Source: Ananas comosus
Taxonomy: Eukaryota > Streptophyta > Magnoliopsida > Poales > Bromeliaceae
NCBI RefSeq assembly: GCF_001540865.1
Contig: NC_033622.1
Location: forward strand, 15,097,237 to 15,161,236
Direction: 5' to 3'
Length of the DNA stretch: 64,000 bases
The position numbers were made by a program, and so were the translations under genes. The notes beneath the pieces were generated by a model. It saw nothing but the letters and a program-made list of their open reading frames with translations, was not told where the DNA came from and ran no database searches. This document shows positions 13,726 through 27,700 of this stretch, piece by piece (the stretch's first letter is position 1; the number at the start of each line of letters is the position of its first letter).

Positions 13726-14088
13726 AGGAAAAATTTCAAATACCATCTCTATAATTTTACACTTTTTCACTTTAGTATTACATGATTTAAAGTATATTAA
13801 TTTAGTGTCCTGTGTTTTTATTTTTATTTTTTTATTATCAATTTTACTAATTTTTTTCGTTAAACTAGTGGCAAAATTAAAACTAAAGGATACTAAAGTG
13901 AATATTCGATAAATTTAGATAGGGTATCTAAAGTTTTTTTTTGTATATAATTTAATAAAATATTAACGGAAAAGCTGACGAAAAGATAAATATGAAATTA
14001 CAAGATACTAATTTGATATATTTTAAACTATAGAATACTAAAGTGAGAAAGTGTGAAACTATAGGGGGTGATATTTAAAGTTTGTCCT
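13726..14088. mobile_element. MITE with terminal inverted repeats and 7-bp flanking duplication
   Basis: The ends read AGGAAAAATTTCAAATACCA and, on the opposite strand, AGGACAAACTTTAAATATCA. AAAATTA flanks both sides (13719-13725 and 14089-14095). The subterminal arms continue to pair loosely (a 'cactttagtat' phrase is inverted at both ends), so the whole could fold. It is AT-rich, 363 bp and non-coding. Superfamily is uncertain: the duplication is shorter than the 8 or 9 expected of hAT or Mutator, and one edge may be degraded. Confidence 0.7.
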
Positions 14089-14596
14089 AAAATTAATTAG
14101 CTCTTGGGACTAGCCGGGGGATTGATATGCTCAATGCTCGTTAACTTTATGCCTTAACAATGCTTTGCCAGTTTATCAGAAACTCGGATTGTTTACTTTG
14201 TAGGTTGGTTGAAATCGTGTAATGAAATGTGTTCGCCAGGGATAAGTTGATCTGTTGAGGTAAGTATGCAATATTTCTCTTATAAAGGAGACATGAGTAT
14301 GGTGCATTGTCATGGATGGTTTATAAAGAAGTGTCTATCGATGATCCATGTATTCTTTTGTTTTCTAGTTATAGCCAAAACATTCGAGTAATCAAAAGTT
14401 AGTGAATGCTTTATATATATTCCACTATCCGCGTAATCTTCGTACACATGTTTTGCCACAGTGTTGCCCTCAACTCTCTCCTCAAAATCCAGGAGTGAAA
14501 GATTTGGGTCGCTCGCTTTCCGAAAAGTAGTAGGAACGCCGCCTCCTCAACCCTTGGATTCGTACGACCAAGAGATTGGATATATTGTAGTTTTAA

Positions 14597-15406
14597 GGCC
14601 AGTTTGGTTGGGATAACGGGATAACGAAATTTCACCCGCTATCCGCAACGTAAATGAAAACGTCTGGAATATTTTATCCCGGTCAAACTTTGCTATTCGG
14701 TTATCCGGTATAGTAGAATTTGCTATTCACCACTTTTTGAAATAGCGCTATTCCAATGGCTAATTTAAATTAACCATATAAAATTATAAATTGAATTAAA
14801 ACTAAAGTATACTAAATATAATATTATATATTATATTACATTATTTTTATTATAAAATATGTAATTATACTAATTAATACATATATTTATATTTAAATAT
14901 TATAAATAATTCTTTTTATTAAATTTAAGTTTAAGTAGAATTTTTAAAAAGAAATTCTATAATTATTATAATAATTATATTTTATTATTCCACCCACTTT
15001 TTTATTTAAAATTTAAAAGTAAATTTAAAATTTTAAAGATTTAATTTATATTATAACTCAAAATTAAAGTTTATTAATAAAATTATAAATTATAATTATA
15101 ATTTTAATTGATATTTTAATTTGAAATTAAAATTTATATTTTCTACTAATTTATTAAATTTAAATTTATCTTAATTTAAATTAATATTTTTAAAATTAAT
15201 TCTCAATTAATAATAGAGATAAAGATATTATATTTTATTAAAAAATTTCACTACTCTTTTCTATCTTACCTACCGACTGCTATTTTTTTTAATCCTAAGA
15301 ATAGACAATTTCATACCAAACGAAAATTTATCTAATCCCCCGCTTACCTCAATTATATACTATCCCCCTGGAATAGCCACTTTCTTATCTCCGAACCAAA
15401 CATACC
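14597..15406. mobile_element. PIF/Harbinger-like MITE, ~810 bp
   Basis: Inverted ends GGCCAGTTTGGTT and, from the other end, GGTATGTTTGGTT are flanked by TTAA on both sides. Just inside each end are related 'ggataacggg' and 'ccccctggaatag' style phrases that mirror the element at 22769-23389. The interior is almost pure AT with no coding capacity. The TTA-type target fits PIF/Harbinger; TTAA could also be read as piggyBac-like. Confidence 0.65.
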
Positions 15407-15466
15407 TTAAAATATTGGGACAACTTTCTGCACCAAATATCCACCTTGGTAAGTAGAAACACTTGT

Positions 15467-16844
15467 ACTCCGTTTGATTCGAAATTAGTAGAAACTAGTA
15501 TACTGGAATAGATACAAATATAAATTTTTGTGAGAACAAGAATATTTTTGTTATTGGATGTAAATGTCAGTATATAGCCTGGAACTCAGAAAATTGCGTT
15601 TGGATGTTTATTGAAAATAAGAGGAATAGTTGTTAGTTATTAAATAAAATAATAATAATATAATCCTTATAATTGAATTTAAATTTTAAATGTTTAAACT
15701 TATAATTTTAAATAGAAAAAATAAAAATTTTAACTTTTAAATTTTAAAATTTGAGATTAAAATTTAAAAATAAATTTAAAATCATATTTTAAATTTAAGA
15801 CCAATTTTAAATTTCAAGAGATATAAAAAGCAAATTTTAAATTTAAAAACTAAAATATCAAATTTAAATTTAAAATTTAAATTAAAATCCAAAATCTCTC
15901 TCATCTACATGGGGCGAGCTTGTTCGCACCCATGTGTCCATCCCAACGAGATGTTTGTTTGGTTATAAAGGGTAGATATCCCTCTATCCCCCTTTTATAC
16001 TCGAGCAACATGCATATTGAGTTTATTTAGTCATTGTGTAGAATATAATCAATCTATGTATTTAATACATAGTTTCTTCCTCTTTTTTTTTTTGAGATTT
16101 GCCAACCGCATAAAAAACCCTTCTTATACTTAGGCAGGCTTGATCGACGGGAGCGGGGTCGTTTTATTCATAAACGAGAATTTTTGTATTCGAGAACAGT
16201 AGTTATTGGGTCTCTGAAATAGTCTGGTATAAGACCGGAACTGTTATTCCACCATTTTTTCTATAATTAAAATCTAAATTTAATTTTAATTATATATTAA
16301 ATTATTAATTAATTTAATTAATATATTTAATTATTATTCATTGCTTAAATAATAAAGTAATTAATTAATTTATTATTTATAATTAATTAGCTAATTAATT
16401 ATTAATAATTTAATATGCTTATCTATAAACTAATATTTATATCGATCAACCATTAATGTTTTTATTAATCTAATTAATTTTTTATTAGTTATCTAACTAA
16501 AATAATTTACTAACTAATTAAAAAATTAAATTATTTTTTATAATTAATTAATTAATATATTTTTACTATTTTACACCATATTTATAGCTAATAAATTTAT
16601 TAATTTATTAATTTATTTTTAAGTAATATATTGATGTTAATTAATTAGATAAAATAATTTTAATTTAAAATTATAATTCTTATTTTTGTTATTCCAAGCT
16701 AACCGTCGAAATATTATTTATCTTATTCTTATGAACAACCTAATTTTCACCCAAATGTAAAATTACTTTAGTTTCTACTTATACCTAAACTTATACCTAT
16801 ATTTGAAGTAAGCAGTTCTTATTTATGTCCGAATCAAACGCAGT
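15467..16844. mobile_element. Putative non-autonomous DNA transposon, ~1.4 kb
   Basis: The left edge ACTCCGTTTGATTCG is mirrored at the right edge (ACTGCGTTTGATTCG on the minus strand), one mismatch in 15. The interior is extremely AT-rich with many short internal inverted repeats and no protein. No convincing target duplication was found, so the exact ends are uncertain, and it may be nested or composite. Confidence 0.5.
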
Positions 16845-17403
16845 CTCAGATTGAATAACAGCCGGTAATCTAACTAATGGTTGGTTTTATTTAAGATGCA
16901 TGTAAAATAATCATGGATACAGCATTTATAATCACTGCTTATGTGAGCGCCGGAAATGGAAATGTGAGACTCGGTAGTGCGGATCGATCAGACGAGGTCC
17001 AGGCAAATCAAGCAGCAGAGTCTCGAACGGGATCCATCACGAAACCCGGAAAGGCCGGGAACGGGTCGTAATCACAAAGAAGAAACGGACCAGCGCGATT
17101 TTGGTACCACGGTGTGTATCGTCGTGTCCCCCACTCGTTTCCCGTTCCGTTTCCCCCGTAATAAATGATAAAGAGCATCCCAACTCCCTCCAAACGGGAC
17201 CAAAAACTAAAAACTGTTGGCTAGACCTGTTCACTGATGACGTGGTGGACCGGGCTCACCCATCCTACCTCCTGGCCCAGCTTGTCGGAAGCTAAGTAGC
17301 CAACCTCTCGCCCCCCTCACTCTCTCCTCTCCCCTCTCCCCTCTCTCCTCTCTCTTCTAGGGTTCCCATCCTCCTCCTCCTCCTCCTCTTTCTCTCTTCA
17401 CCC

Positions 17404-17490
17404 TAGGGTTTCTAACCTCTTACACCTCACTCCCTCTCTCACTGCCACAAACCTCACTACCTCCCCCACCCATCATTCCTACAAACCCTA
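17404..17490 (+). promoter_or_regulatory. Two telo-boxes in the EBS-type leader
   Basis: TAGGGTTT occurs at 17404-17411 and AAACCCTA at 17483-17490, within a CT-rich leader (17300-17500) just before the start codon at 17535. No TATA box is evident, as is usual for constitutively expressed plant chromatin genes. Confidence 0.5.
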
Positions 17491-17534
17491 CATAGTCGGA
17501 GCTGAGCTGAGAAGGCGATCGTGAGAGCTAGGCG

Positions 17535-20337
17535 ATGGCGAAGACCAAGCCTGGGAAAAGAGACCTCGATTCCTACACCATCAAGGGAACCAACAAGATC
17601 GTCAAAGGTACTACTAGATCCCTCGTCATCTACCTCCTTTCACGTATATTTGATCGTAGATGCAACATTAGACGAAGAAACCGAGCTTTTTGGTGCGTTT
17701 TTTTGGGTGGGGGTGGTGGGGGTGTTTTCTAGTGGGGGATTGTGTCCTGATGCGCCCATCCGACTCGGAGAAGCCCCCGTACGTTGCGCGGGTGGAGAAG
17801 ATCGAGGCGGATCACCGGAACAATGTGCGGGTGCGCGTGCGCTGGTATTATCGCCCCGAGGAGTCGATCGGGGGCCGGCGGCAGTTCCACGGCGCCAAGG
17901 AGCTCTTCTTGTCGGACCACTACGACGTGCAGAGCGCGCACACCATCGAGGGCAAGTGCACGGTCCACTCCTTCAAGAACTACACCAAGCTCGAGAACGT
18001 CGGGGCCGAGGACTACTTCTGCCGCTTCGAGTACAAGGCCGCCACCGGCGGATTCACTCCTGATCGGGTCGCGGTGTATGATTCTCTATCTCTCTTCTTC
18101 TTTAACTTGAGTGTTTCGTGTTTTAGAGTTTCGATGCTATCTTATGTTCGGATGTTGTTTTGATGGTGAAGGTACTGTAAGTGTGAGATGCCCTATAATC
18201 CGGATGACCTCATGGTGCAGTGTGAGGGATGCAAGGACTGGTAAATCTTCTTTGATGTCTCTGTTACCTTTTTTAGATGATTGGAATAATTTAACTTGTA
18301 GTTGATGCTATCCATAGCAACGACCGCTTTAATTGCATTGCTGCTTGCAATGTAAAATTCGGATTGTTTGCTCCCACTCTTTACAGCAACGGAGCTGTTG
18401 TTGTAATGGCATGCACTGTTTCTTTTTAGTTGCCAGAAGATTGATTATACCTTTCTTAAACATATCATTTGACCTCTCTTTCATGCGTTTAATTTATTAG
18501 TTCATTCCATTTTAGATTGATGCAACAATTTCCCGAGTGCTCGCCGCAAGGATTGTGTTCTCTTGAATACTGAAATGTATTTCTTTTCTTTTCTCTTAGT
18601 CCTTTTTTTTCCCCCTATGGTGCATGTGCTTCTCTAAAGCATTCTGGAATCCTGCTTTTTGATATTGTCGATGTTGTTATGTCCGGACTGGAACTGTTAC
18701 TGTGCTGATGATGTTGCTTGCTTTCCTGATTCTTAGGGTCTCGATACACTCGATACACTGATATGCAAGACGTGATTAATGAATCACAATTTTTTTTTTG
18801 TCAGTCCCATGATGCTTCTGTTTGTAATTCTGTAAATTAAGACACCAACCTGTTTACTACCCAAAAAATCTCTCCACTATTAATTCAAGTTAGCCTGGTA
18901 AACTGTTGTCCTCAAAAAGTTTGCAGGATTCATTTTGCTTCTGCCTTATGAATTGATTATTCTTTTTTACTTCCTGATCTTTAATTTCAGTGGAAAGATT
19001 TATAAAAGATTGTGCTCTTGTTCTGTTTCTCTGGTGAAATTTGGACGACTATAAGCTGCTTTTGACGAGATAAGGACTGATGAAGTACTGGAGAGCGACT
19101 AGCAATCCTTACTTGCTAGATGCTAATTGCAAGTTTGAGTGCTATAATTAGGATAGAACTAATTAACTGAAGAATTGTTTTGCATATTTTTTTCTTATGC
19201 CTGTCTACTTACTGTTTTTGTTCCAATATGTTCTACTGAGAATGCAAAATCCCTCCTTTTTTTGATGCAGTTTTACTTTTAAATTTAATTGGCAATGCTG
19301 CTGTCGTGGTGACAGTAATCTTTCATTTTTGTATGCTTATTTCTATTTTTGGGCAATGTATTTAACATAAACTGTTACTAAATCCCCCCATCCCTTTTTG
19401 AATGCCTTTGGAACAAAGGTTCATCATATTCTTATCTATGCTTTATATTACCTGTTTCTTAAGTTTCTGCTTAAACTTTTTTTTCCCCTTCTGCAAGTTG
19501 ATGTATAATGTACCTCCTGGTGCAGGTTTCATCCATCTTGTATGGGCATGACTATTGAAGAGGCCAAAAAATTGGATCACTTCCTGTGCTCAGATTGTAC
19601 TTCGGAAGATGATGCTAAGAAGCCTTCAAATGCATTTCCTGTTTCACCAAATTCCGAGCCTAAGGTACATAATATAATGTAGAGTAATGCTACATGTACA
19701 CCCAAAAAGTGGGTGTAAATTTGTTTCACGAGCCGAATATTCTTAGATCCTACCCACCCAAGGGCCAATATTTTTTCACTGGTCTTATTAATCCTTTTTT
19801 TTTTTAATATTAAAAACCTAAAAGGGATTTCTAAACCCTTGAATGTGTGGCCATAAGATTTTTACATCCTACTTTTGGGTGTACAAGTAGCATTTCTTTA
19901 TAATCTATTCCTTTCTTTCACCCTTTGTATGTTTGACTTACTATTTACATTTTTCTATTGGTAAAATCTACTAAAGAAAACAAAAAAGAAAAACCTGTCT
20001 CTGTGAGGCTTTTATCTATACTAGTACTAGTATAAAGCCAAGGATCTCATGCTAATATATTGTGCTAAGGTGTAACTGTAATTTTACAAGTTTATAATTC
20101 ATTATCCTGATTAAGGGAGTAGAAAATTTTGTGAAGCAGTGTTATCTTAGCAGTTTCAGCTAACAAATTTTCCCACTTTATTAGAAGAAGCATTGTGCTA
20201 GTTAGGTTGCCAAGTAACTTTCTTTCTTCTTTTTTTTTCGGCGGAAGCATGAATGCCTCTCACTTACATTGATAATCTCTTCTTGGTATTTTTTTATTTC
20301 TCTTTCGCAGGTTGAGTCGAAAAGACGGAAGAGATAG
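17535..20337 (+). CDS. EBS: BAH-PHD histone reader, EBS/SHL type
   Basis: Five exons: 17535-17607, 17733-18075, 18172-18240, 19526-19664 and 20311-20337, giving 216 residues (Arabidopsis EBS 234, SHL 228). In the family, the BAH domain binds H3K27me3 and the PHD finger binds H3K4me2/3, which restrains flowering-time genes. Residues ~25-138 form the BAH domain ([39 protein letters not shown]). Residues ~141-190 form a C4HC3 PHD finger, including [18 protein letters not shown] and FHPSCMG. The C-terminus, encoded by a 27-nt last exon, is the family-typical basic VESKRRKR, probably a nuclear signal. The N-terminal basic stretch before [13 protein letters not shown] is shorter than in Arabidopsis EBS. 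The C-terminal tail resembles EBS more than SHL, but I cannot fully separate the two paralogues. It appears intact. Confidence 0.92.
19685..19895. mobile_element. Short MITE in EBS intron 4
   Basis: The element starts just 20 bases after the exon 4 donor. Its ends read AATGCTACATGTACACCC and, on the opposite strand, AATGCTACTTGTACACCC. It is about 210 bp and non-coding. The flanking duplication is not clear, so superfamily is not assigned. Confidence 0.7.
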
Positions 20338-21757
20338 TTATGATACAAACAGGGCGTGCGAGGAGATACACTATTTATGCCAAGGTAGCTCTTCAATGCT
20401 GTCTAGATGAGACTGTACAGTGTAGAAAACAGACTTTTGAGAAATCAAATTTGGTTTTAACTTAAATGAGTATCATTTGTATGGCGAAGTAAAACTCAAA
20501 TGTTCGGGTCTTTTGTATGGTGTGTCTTGCTTTGCATTGATTCCTAGTTCAGTTGGGCTGGCGAAAGTGCTCATTGTTCATGTTATGTGCTTGGTGTCGC
20601 TAGAAACATTGTGTGAAGGTTTAGGTGTTAAGAATTCTTGCGAACGGTAAGACAGTTGTTCTGATTACTAATCTCTGTTCTCTGTTAGTGCTCTGCGCCT
20701 ATGCATTACAATAGGAAACACAGCTATTGATGATCACAATTTCTGGACTACCAGGTGGGTATGATTTAATTTGATGTATCATATCCCGCATGTGATGAAA
20801 ATATGCAACCCGATAATGTACTGAGCTCTTTTTCTTTTTTTTTACCGTTTTTTATTCAAACAGAAAGAATAAACTTGTTTCTATATGTCAAAGAAATTTA
20901 TCTAATTTGACAGGTTATAAGCACTTCGTTTCCAGAAGCAATATCGGTTTCTTCTAAGCTTGACATTTCACTGCAAGTCTGTAATACAGAGGCCTGAGGT
21001 TTTTCAGATTAATAATATCTCGCAAGTGTTTAATGCGTATAACATTTAGAACACAAGATGAATGTTCTTTCACGTATAAATGAAGTTCAACTGTCCACGC
21101 ATCAAAGTAAATGTAAATGATAAAAGATCTATATCGGAACTCTTTCATCTGGTGTCTGGATTGTTGAGGTAAACAAAATATGGAAGAAAAATGAAACTCA
21201 TTGCAACGGTTTTGATGAGGTACACAATTTAAATAAAAATTGAAACTTGTTGCAAAGGTTCTATCGATGAGTGATGGTGAAACAGTTCTAATATCCTACT
21301 AAAAAAAGTTGACAACATTGGCATGATTCTATCAGAATAACTCCATTCTGTGTCTGACGATTCTGATGATATTTTTCTTGGTTAAGTTTTGTGGCCTGTA
21401 CGCTCAAATCCCGATCAGAAAGAATAACAAACATACATGCATAAAAACTAATAGAATTCTCTTCTGCTTTCCATCTGCAATTCATATTTCTGCAGAGCCT
21501 CCCCAGATTGGTAACTAATTGCACATTATATACTTTTTTTTCCCGATTATTGCACATTATATAATAACATAAGAATTTGTGTTGTTGCACCACAAAAGCA
21601 ACAAGTAGCCTCGGATGGGTGCAGGTGAAGGCGGCAATGACCGATTATGTCCCGAAACTCTTCACAGAAACAGTGCTTGGTCCCCATACTGCTGCATAAT
21701 AATTATATTTCATCAGGTGGCATCAGCAAATAATTTCATCCACCTTTGCACAATTCT
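20338..21757. other. Convergent 3' intergenic region
   Basis: This stretch lies between the stop codon of the EBS-type gene (+) and that of the TAF1A-like gene (-). It should hold both 3' untranslated regions. No further gene or transposon was recognised; short open frames have no family resemblance. Confidence 0.6.
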
Positions 21758-24700
21758 TCATTTCTTTGAGCTGTCACCTTCCAAATTTTCATGTAATTTA
21801 ACTGTATTTAGGATATGTGTGTGCAGGGATTTAATCAGATCGGCCCCTCCTTCCTTCACAAGGCTACTCCAAACAGCTTTGACATACTCAAATTTTGGCC
21901 CATATAGATGAGAAGCACAAGCAGCTTTGGAAGCTAAAAGCTTCCAATCCCCTGATGTACCAAGCCAATGTTAGTTTTAGATTAACTTTTCAATCGAATC
22001 CTCTACATTGAACATCTGCCTAAAGATAAGTATAATGACATACAAAGGAGGCTTCATAAATGGTACAACTTAAAATACCCAAAAAGAAACAACTTACCAG
22101 CTTGAATTTCTGCTAAAAAGGCGTTCTTACTGAAATGACGGTTCACCCACCACCTACAACGAACCTTCCATGTCTCTTTTGCTCGACCCACAGTGAAAAC
22201 TTTAGGTATTTTGTTAGATGATGTTATGTTGGTAAAATCTCCCTGTATGTTCGTTGAGATACAATCTTCATAGTCAGAAATTCCAGCAGTAAGTAGTTTT
22301 AGGAAACATGATGCAAACTCTTCCCATACGTTAGATTTCCCATCAGCAGAATCAAGATGCAGAGCTATCATTTCCATCAGTTGTATCGTGATGTAACTTC
22401 CTGAAAGGTTTTTCACCCAAAAAAGGTGAGGAAATATTCTTTGAACATAGTTACACTACGTAATCACTGAATTAAAATGAACTGTTACAAAACAACTAAA
22501 TATCACACCAGTGGAAAGACCTGTTATTCCACTCAGTCAAAAGGCAAAACACAGGTCACAACCCCAGAATGATTGAAAGCTGGATTAATCTAGTGATTAG
22601 CAACATGATATTACATCACACCATTGAACAGAGCTCTTCTGTTTCATGCTCACCATTGAACAGAGCTCTTCTGTTTCATGCTCACCGATTACTATATGAC
22701 AGCCGAAAAGTAGAGTAGGACATCATATTTACAACCATAACTTTCGTGTATGTAAATGAATCTTCTTAGGTTATGTTTAGTACGGGAATAAACGGGGGAC
22801 AATAAAATTTATCCCCGCTATTCTGCCAAACGCTTAAAAAAATTGGTCAAAACAACTATTCCGGTCAAAGCGGGTTATTTTAGGTAATCCTAAAATAACC
22901 CGGGAACAACTATTCCACCTTTTTAGTGGAATAAGACTATTCTCATGTTGTATCTAGCTAACTAAAAATAAATATATAATCATGCTTATACTTAGCTAAA
23001 TAAAATAAAAATTAATAATAATAATAAGATTTTTTTATATTTATAATAATAATAATAGTAATAATAATATTTATTATTGTTACTGTCAGAAGTAATACTA
23101 TTATTATTATAAATAAAATAAAATAACATATATTATAACATATAATATGTTAAAATATATTATTTTACATTGTTTATATATAGTTCATTGTTTATATATA
23201 GCTTTTTCATTATTCTCTACTATTCTTGAGATAAATGCCAAACACAGTTTCAGTTATTCTTAAGAATAAAAGAATCTTTAACCAAACACAATTTTGAACT
23301 TATTCTTATATTTCCCCGAATAACTAGCTATTGTAAGAATTAAAAAAAAAAAAAATCCTAAATATGTTAATTCCCAACCAAACATAGCCTTAATGAAAAA
23401 TCTAATACCAAGTAAGAACATAAGCAAAGCTTGTACAAAATCAAAATCCAGGTTTCAGGCAAACCAGTTTTGTGCATTTTGATTAGCCTCTCCAATGTGT
23501 ATATGCATGTGGGATCCCTTTTCAGAGCATCTTCGTAGCAACTAGAAATTGTTGTGGCTTGATTGCTGTAAAAACACTCCAGTAGCCTAGCCCTTAATCT
23601 GTAGGATGGATGATTATTATTATAACCTATTCTAACAGGAGTAATTGGAACTTTATATTGCAAACAATCAAACGAAACTATTGTAACACTTTCAGAACTC
23701 CTTAAAAAGTACATAAAAGAAAAAAAACCATAATAGACAATAGCAGCATTTCCAAGACAACAAGGCTGAAATTTATTCTTTCAGTACAGAAGCTCCATCC
23801 ACTCTGACTCTCCATACTATTAAAATAGTTTGGCTTATAACTTTTACACTTCCTGACTCTTTGATATTTTGATTTCAACATATGGGATCCACTTGATTTT
23901 GTTCTTATTTCATGATTTTGCATTAGATGTGCACTTCCCATATAGAGCCCCTTCTTTACAGAATCCTGCCTTCTCCAAAGTTTCTAACCTTAAGAAAATT
24001 CCACTTTGCTCGCCGCTCCCCCTTCCTACATATTTAGTTACAAACGTGCAAAGCACATGGTACAGTTTCACATGATGAAATCGAAGAGTCATTAGGGTTC
24101 ATTATGGCCTCAAAATTCAAGACCTTAGGAAGCATTTCTATTGACAATAAATGGATATTTCTTACAGAGGCAAATCGAGTTTCTTTCTAAAGCAAGCATG
24201 ATGAGCATACGGATAGGGATTGTCTAAGAACCTGAAAGAAATTGCTGCAGTAGAACTAAGGCAGGAATTTTCAAGCTCTGCTAGTGCTTCTTCCACGCGG
24301 TCACCCAGCAGCAGAAGCTGGCCAGAACACAAACTCAGATAGCATGAAGAGAAAATAGAAAAAACAGTAACTGCAGGGTGCACAAGAGAAGCTATAAATT
24401 CTGAGACATAAAATAATAACAAAATCACAGAATAAATGTACATGCCTTTTAGCTGTTGAATAAACCAACCTACCCCATTATTCTAACATTAGCGTTTAGT
24501 ATCTCTTTAGCTTTTGGCGGCTATTTATTTAAGAAGTTGTCACTTTTGTGTAATTTCATGCAGTTTTGTTTGTTACTGAACAGTTTGATATCACAGCTAT
24601 TGCTGGTCCAATTGCTGCTGATATGCCATGGACAATAAGTTACACATATCTCTAAGAACCAAGTGCAGATCTTTTGTTATGGTCAAGATAGTCATGCAGA

Positions 24701-27700
24701 AAATGTTAAGACGTTAAGTAAAACATCATAAGTAGAATGTGCGACAAGATGAGAGTGAATGCCAGAAAAGAAGAGAACAAAGAGTTAACAGAGTGTTGAA
24801 TCAACTTATTATTATTCCTCATGCTCGAATTTAGATGAGTAACGAATCATGCTTTAACTCCGAAAATATTGAAAGAGCCAATTGCATCATGAGTAGATTT
24901 CATCATGAGTTCCATCAGTTGAACTCCATGAGAATAAGTATCATCTATTATCCCATGGATTGTCATGCAAACTATTGTACAAACCCACTCTGTGCATGCA
25001 AAAACATATTGACTCATGAAAGGGCTCGACACAAGGGATAGAACCCCCAAATCTTGCCACTTTTTACAATAAATAGTTATCTTTTTAATGTTTCATGTGA
25101 ATTTGCTGCAACTATGCCAAGTGATACTTGAGACCAAGCAAACAAATTTTAACTTAACAGCTGTTCGATCAAGAGTGTGGCACCAGTCATAACGCCTTTC
25201 AACAACAAGAATTCTATCAAGCAACACCAATTCCAATTACTGCATTTTCTACATTACATGCATAGAATTGAAAATTTTGAAGCACTTAAATAAACATGTT
25301 CAGCTCAAATAAATGAAATAACAGAAGAAAATTTTGTCTGTAAATCTTGACAACACTTCAGCTTGCATGAAGACAAAATTGAAAGTTACCTGTATCAATG
25401 GCAACAAGGCAGCCATTACTGGCGGTGTTGAATGAAGAGCAAGTCTCAAATGTTTGACGGCATCTTTGTAGTTCTCATTTGCTAATTTCCTATACAGATA
25501 GATGGATTGCTCTAGGTCCCCATCAAGATGCTTCAGTTGTATTGGCAATAAAGTTTTGTCCAATCCTTACAAATAGGCAATAGAAAAATAAGCACAAAAT
25601 GAAGGTAACTTTCAACTCACAAATCAAAGGAACTAACTTACATATGAGATATAGTTAGAAGTATAATAAGTATTTTATGAGGTAAAATACAAAATAAAAA
25701 AGCCACAATTATAGCATTTTAAACAACATAATAAAAGAACAGAAAAGAAACGAAAGCAGAGAGAAGGTAAAATGTACCACGGGCAAGAAAAATGGAGGTG
25801 TTCTGGAAGTTGCTGTGGAGATTTGGAGAGGCAGCTCTCTCTGCATTCATTTCTGATCCACTTATATAGAAGTCATTTGCAGGACGAGCAACATTTGATT
25901 GCTTCCTCGGTGCATCACTTTTGTAATCCATGAAAATACCCTTGTTATTACCAATTGAGCTCTCTGATGCACAGTGAGAAGAAAATTTATTATCTTCAAT
26001 GTTAACTGCATCGTGATCTTCTGAACTTTCCAGCATATCAGCTTCTTCATAACTATCATTAAAGGCCATATGATTCACCTCTGAGGATGTCTGGATATCG
26101 AAGCCCTTAATCTGCATATCCTCAGGGAGGCTGGAATACCATAGATGGTACAGTATTAACCCATGTATCAAGTTCACTGTTGGCTCAGTTGCACACTCAC
26201 GATCTTGAACAAGACTGAAAAACAGAACACTCATTTACCATTGTACTAATACGTACTACCAAGACCAAATATTGATCAAATTCAAACCGCTACTTGAACA
26301 CGAGAGAGAAAGTGATACATGTTACAGCAGCATGCTTCATGAAATGATTGAAATCATTGAAATACAGTAAGAGACATACAATTTCGTTGTATTATGTGCC
26401 TCTTGAACATTCCCTTGTGAGAGATAAAAAAAAGCTAGCTCCAGCTGAATCAAACATCTCTGTCCAAGCATCAAAACAGATTAAGGACATGAAACACATA
26501 AATAATAAGAAACATATAAATAATAAGTTAATGTATCCGGTTTAAGAAAATTTAGGGTGAGATCTCAGGCTCCGGTCTCCACATTATACTTCTTAATATA
26601 CGAAAAAGACTTTGCCCACAACAGTGCCTACTCAAAAAGCAGTCATAGGAAGAAATGAGTGACACTATGCTTACAAACAAATTCTACATAATTTTACAAT
26701 TGCGTGAGGATGGCAATAGTTGATTGGCAGGAAGACGTGCGTCATAAGAAGGTAGGCATGATTCACAAGATCAACCAAGAAATCCAATCATCAAATTTCA
26801 TACTTTGTAGAATGATGCAGAATTTGTTAGTAAGCATAGCATTTATCGCATGAAATATATTATTGCATAACACTAAGTTTCAAAAGGATATTGATAACTC
26901 TCCTACATCGTCCTAATTCCCTTACATCAGTAAGGAAGAGATGCAAAGAAGTACTGTGTGACAACTAACTCAAGGATAAGTTCGTTATTAATAGAATTCA
27001 ATTTTACTAGAGAATATCATGGAAAATAACTAGCAATATTTTTCCTGACTATTAGAAGCCACAATAAAACTTTGTTCACATCTTTGCAAACTGAAATTGA
27101 AGATCATGCGATAAAGCAGTCCAATATTACAGAGATGAAAATAAAACAAAAACATAGATTGAAAAAAAAAAAAAACTAATACTTTTTTGAAGCACTTCTT
27201 CGTCCATGCGAGCTTGCTCATCCAAATCTCATACATTTTCTTAATCTTCAACTGATAGTTGCTCCCCCGGCCGAGCCGCTTTTGAATTTCCATTGCGACC
27301 TATGAACAAACACCTCATCTACATCACTGAACTGCGAAATCTAAACCGACACAACCTCACCATCACATCAACCACAGAAACCCTAATTCACAAACAATTT
27401 AGGTTTACCAAAAAGTTCCTGCGATCCTCGAGGAGCGAGCTCCCGCGCGGCGTCCCCTTGAGGAGGAGGCTCAGGACGCCGCTCGCCTCGGCCCAGTTAT
27501 GGGCGCGAGGAGGCGGCCGAGGCGGCGGCGGTTCACGGCGAGCGTGGGCCCCGGCGCGGACCGGCCCAGCGGGCGCTTATATGGGCCGCGGCTCGGCTTC
27601 GCGGGATGATGCTCCTCGAAGGAGACAACGTTTTTCCCATGCTCTCCTTCTTCTTCTTCATCATCGTCGTCATCATCTTCTTCTACTTTTCCTTTGTCCT

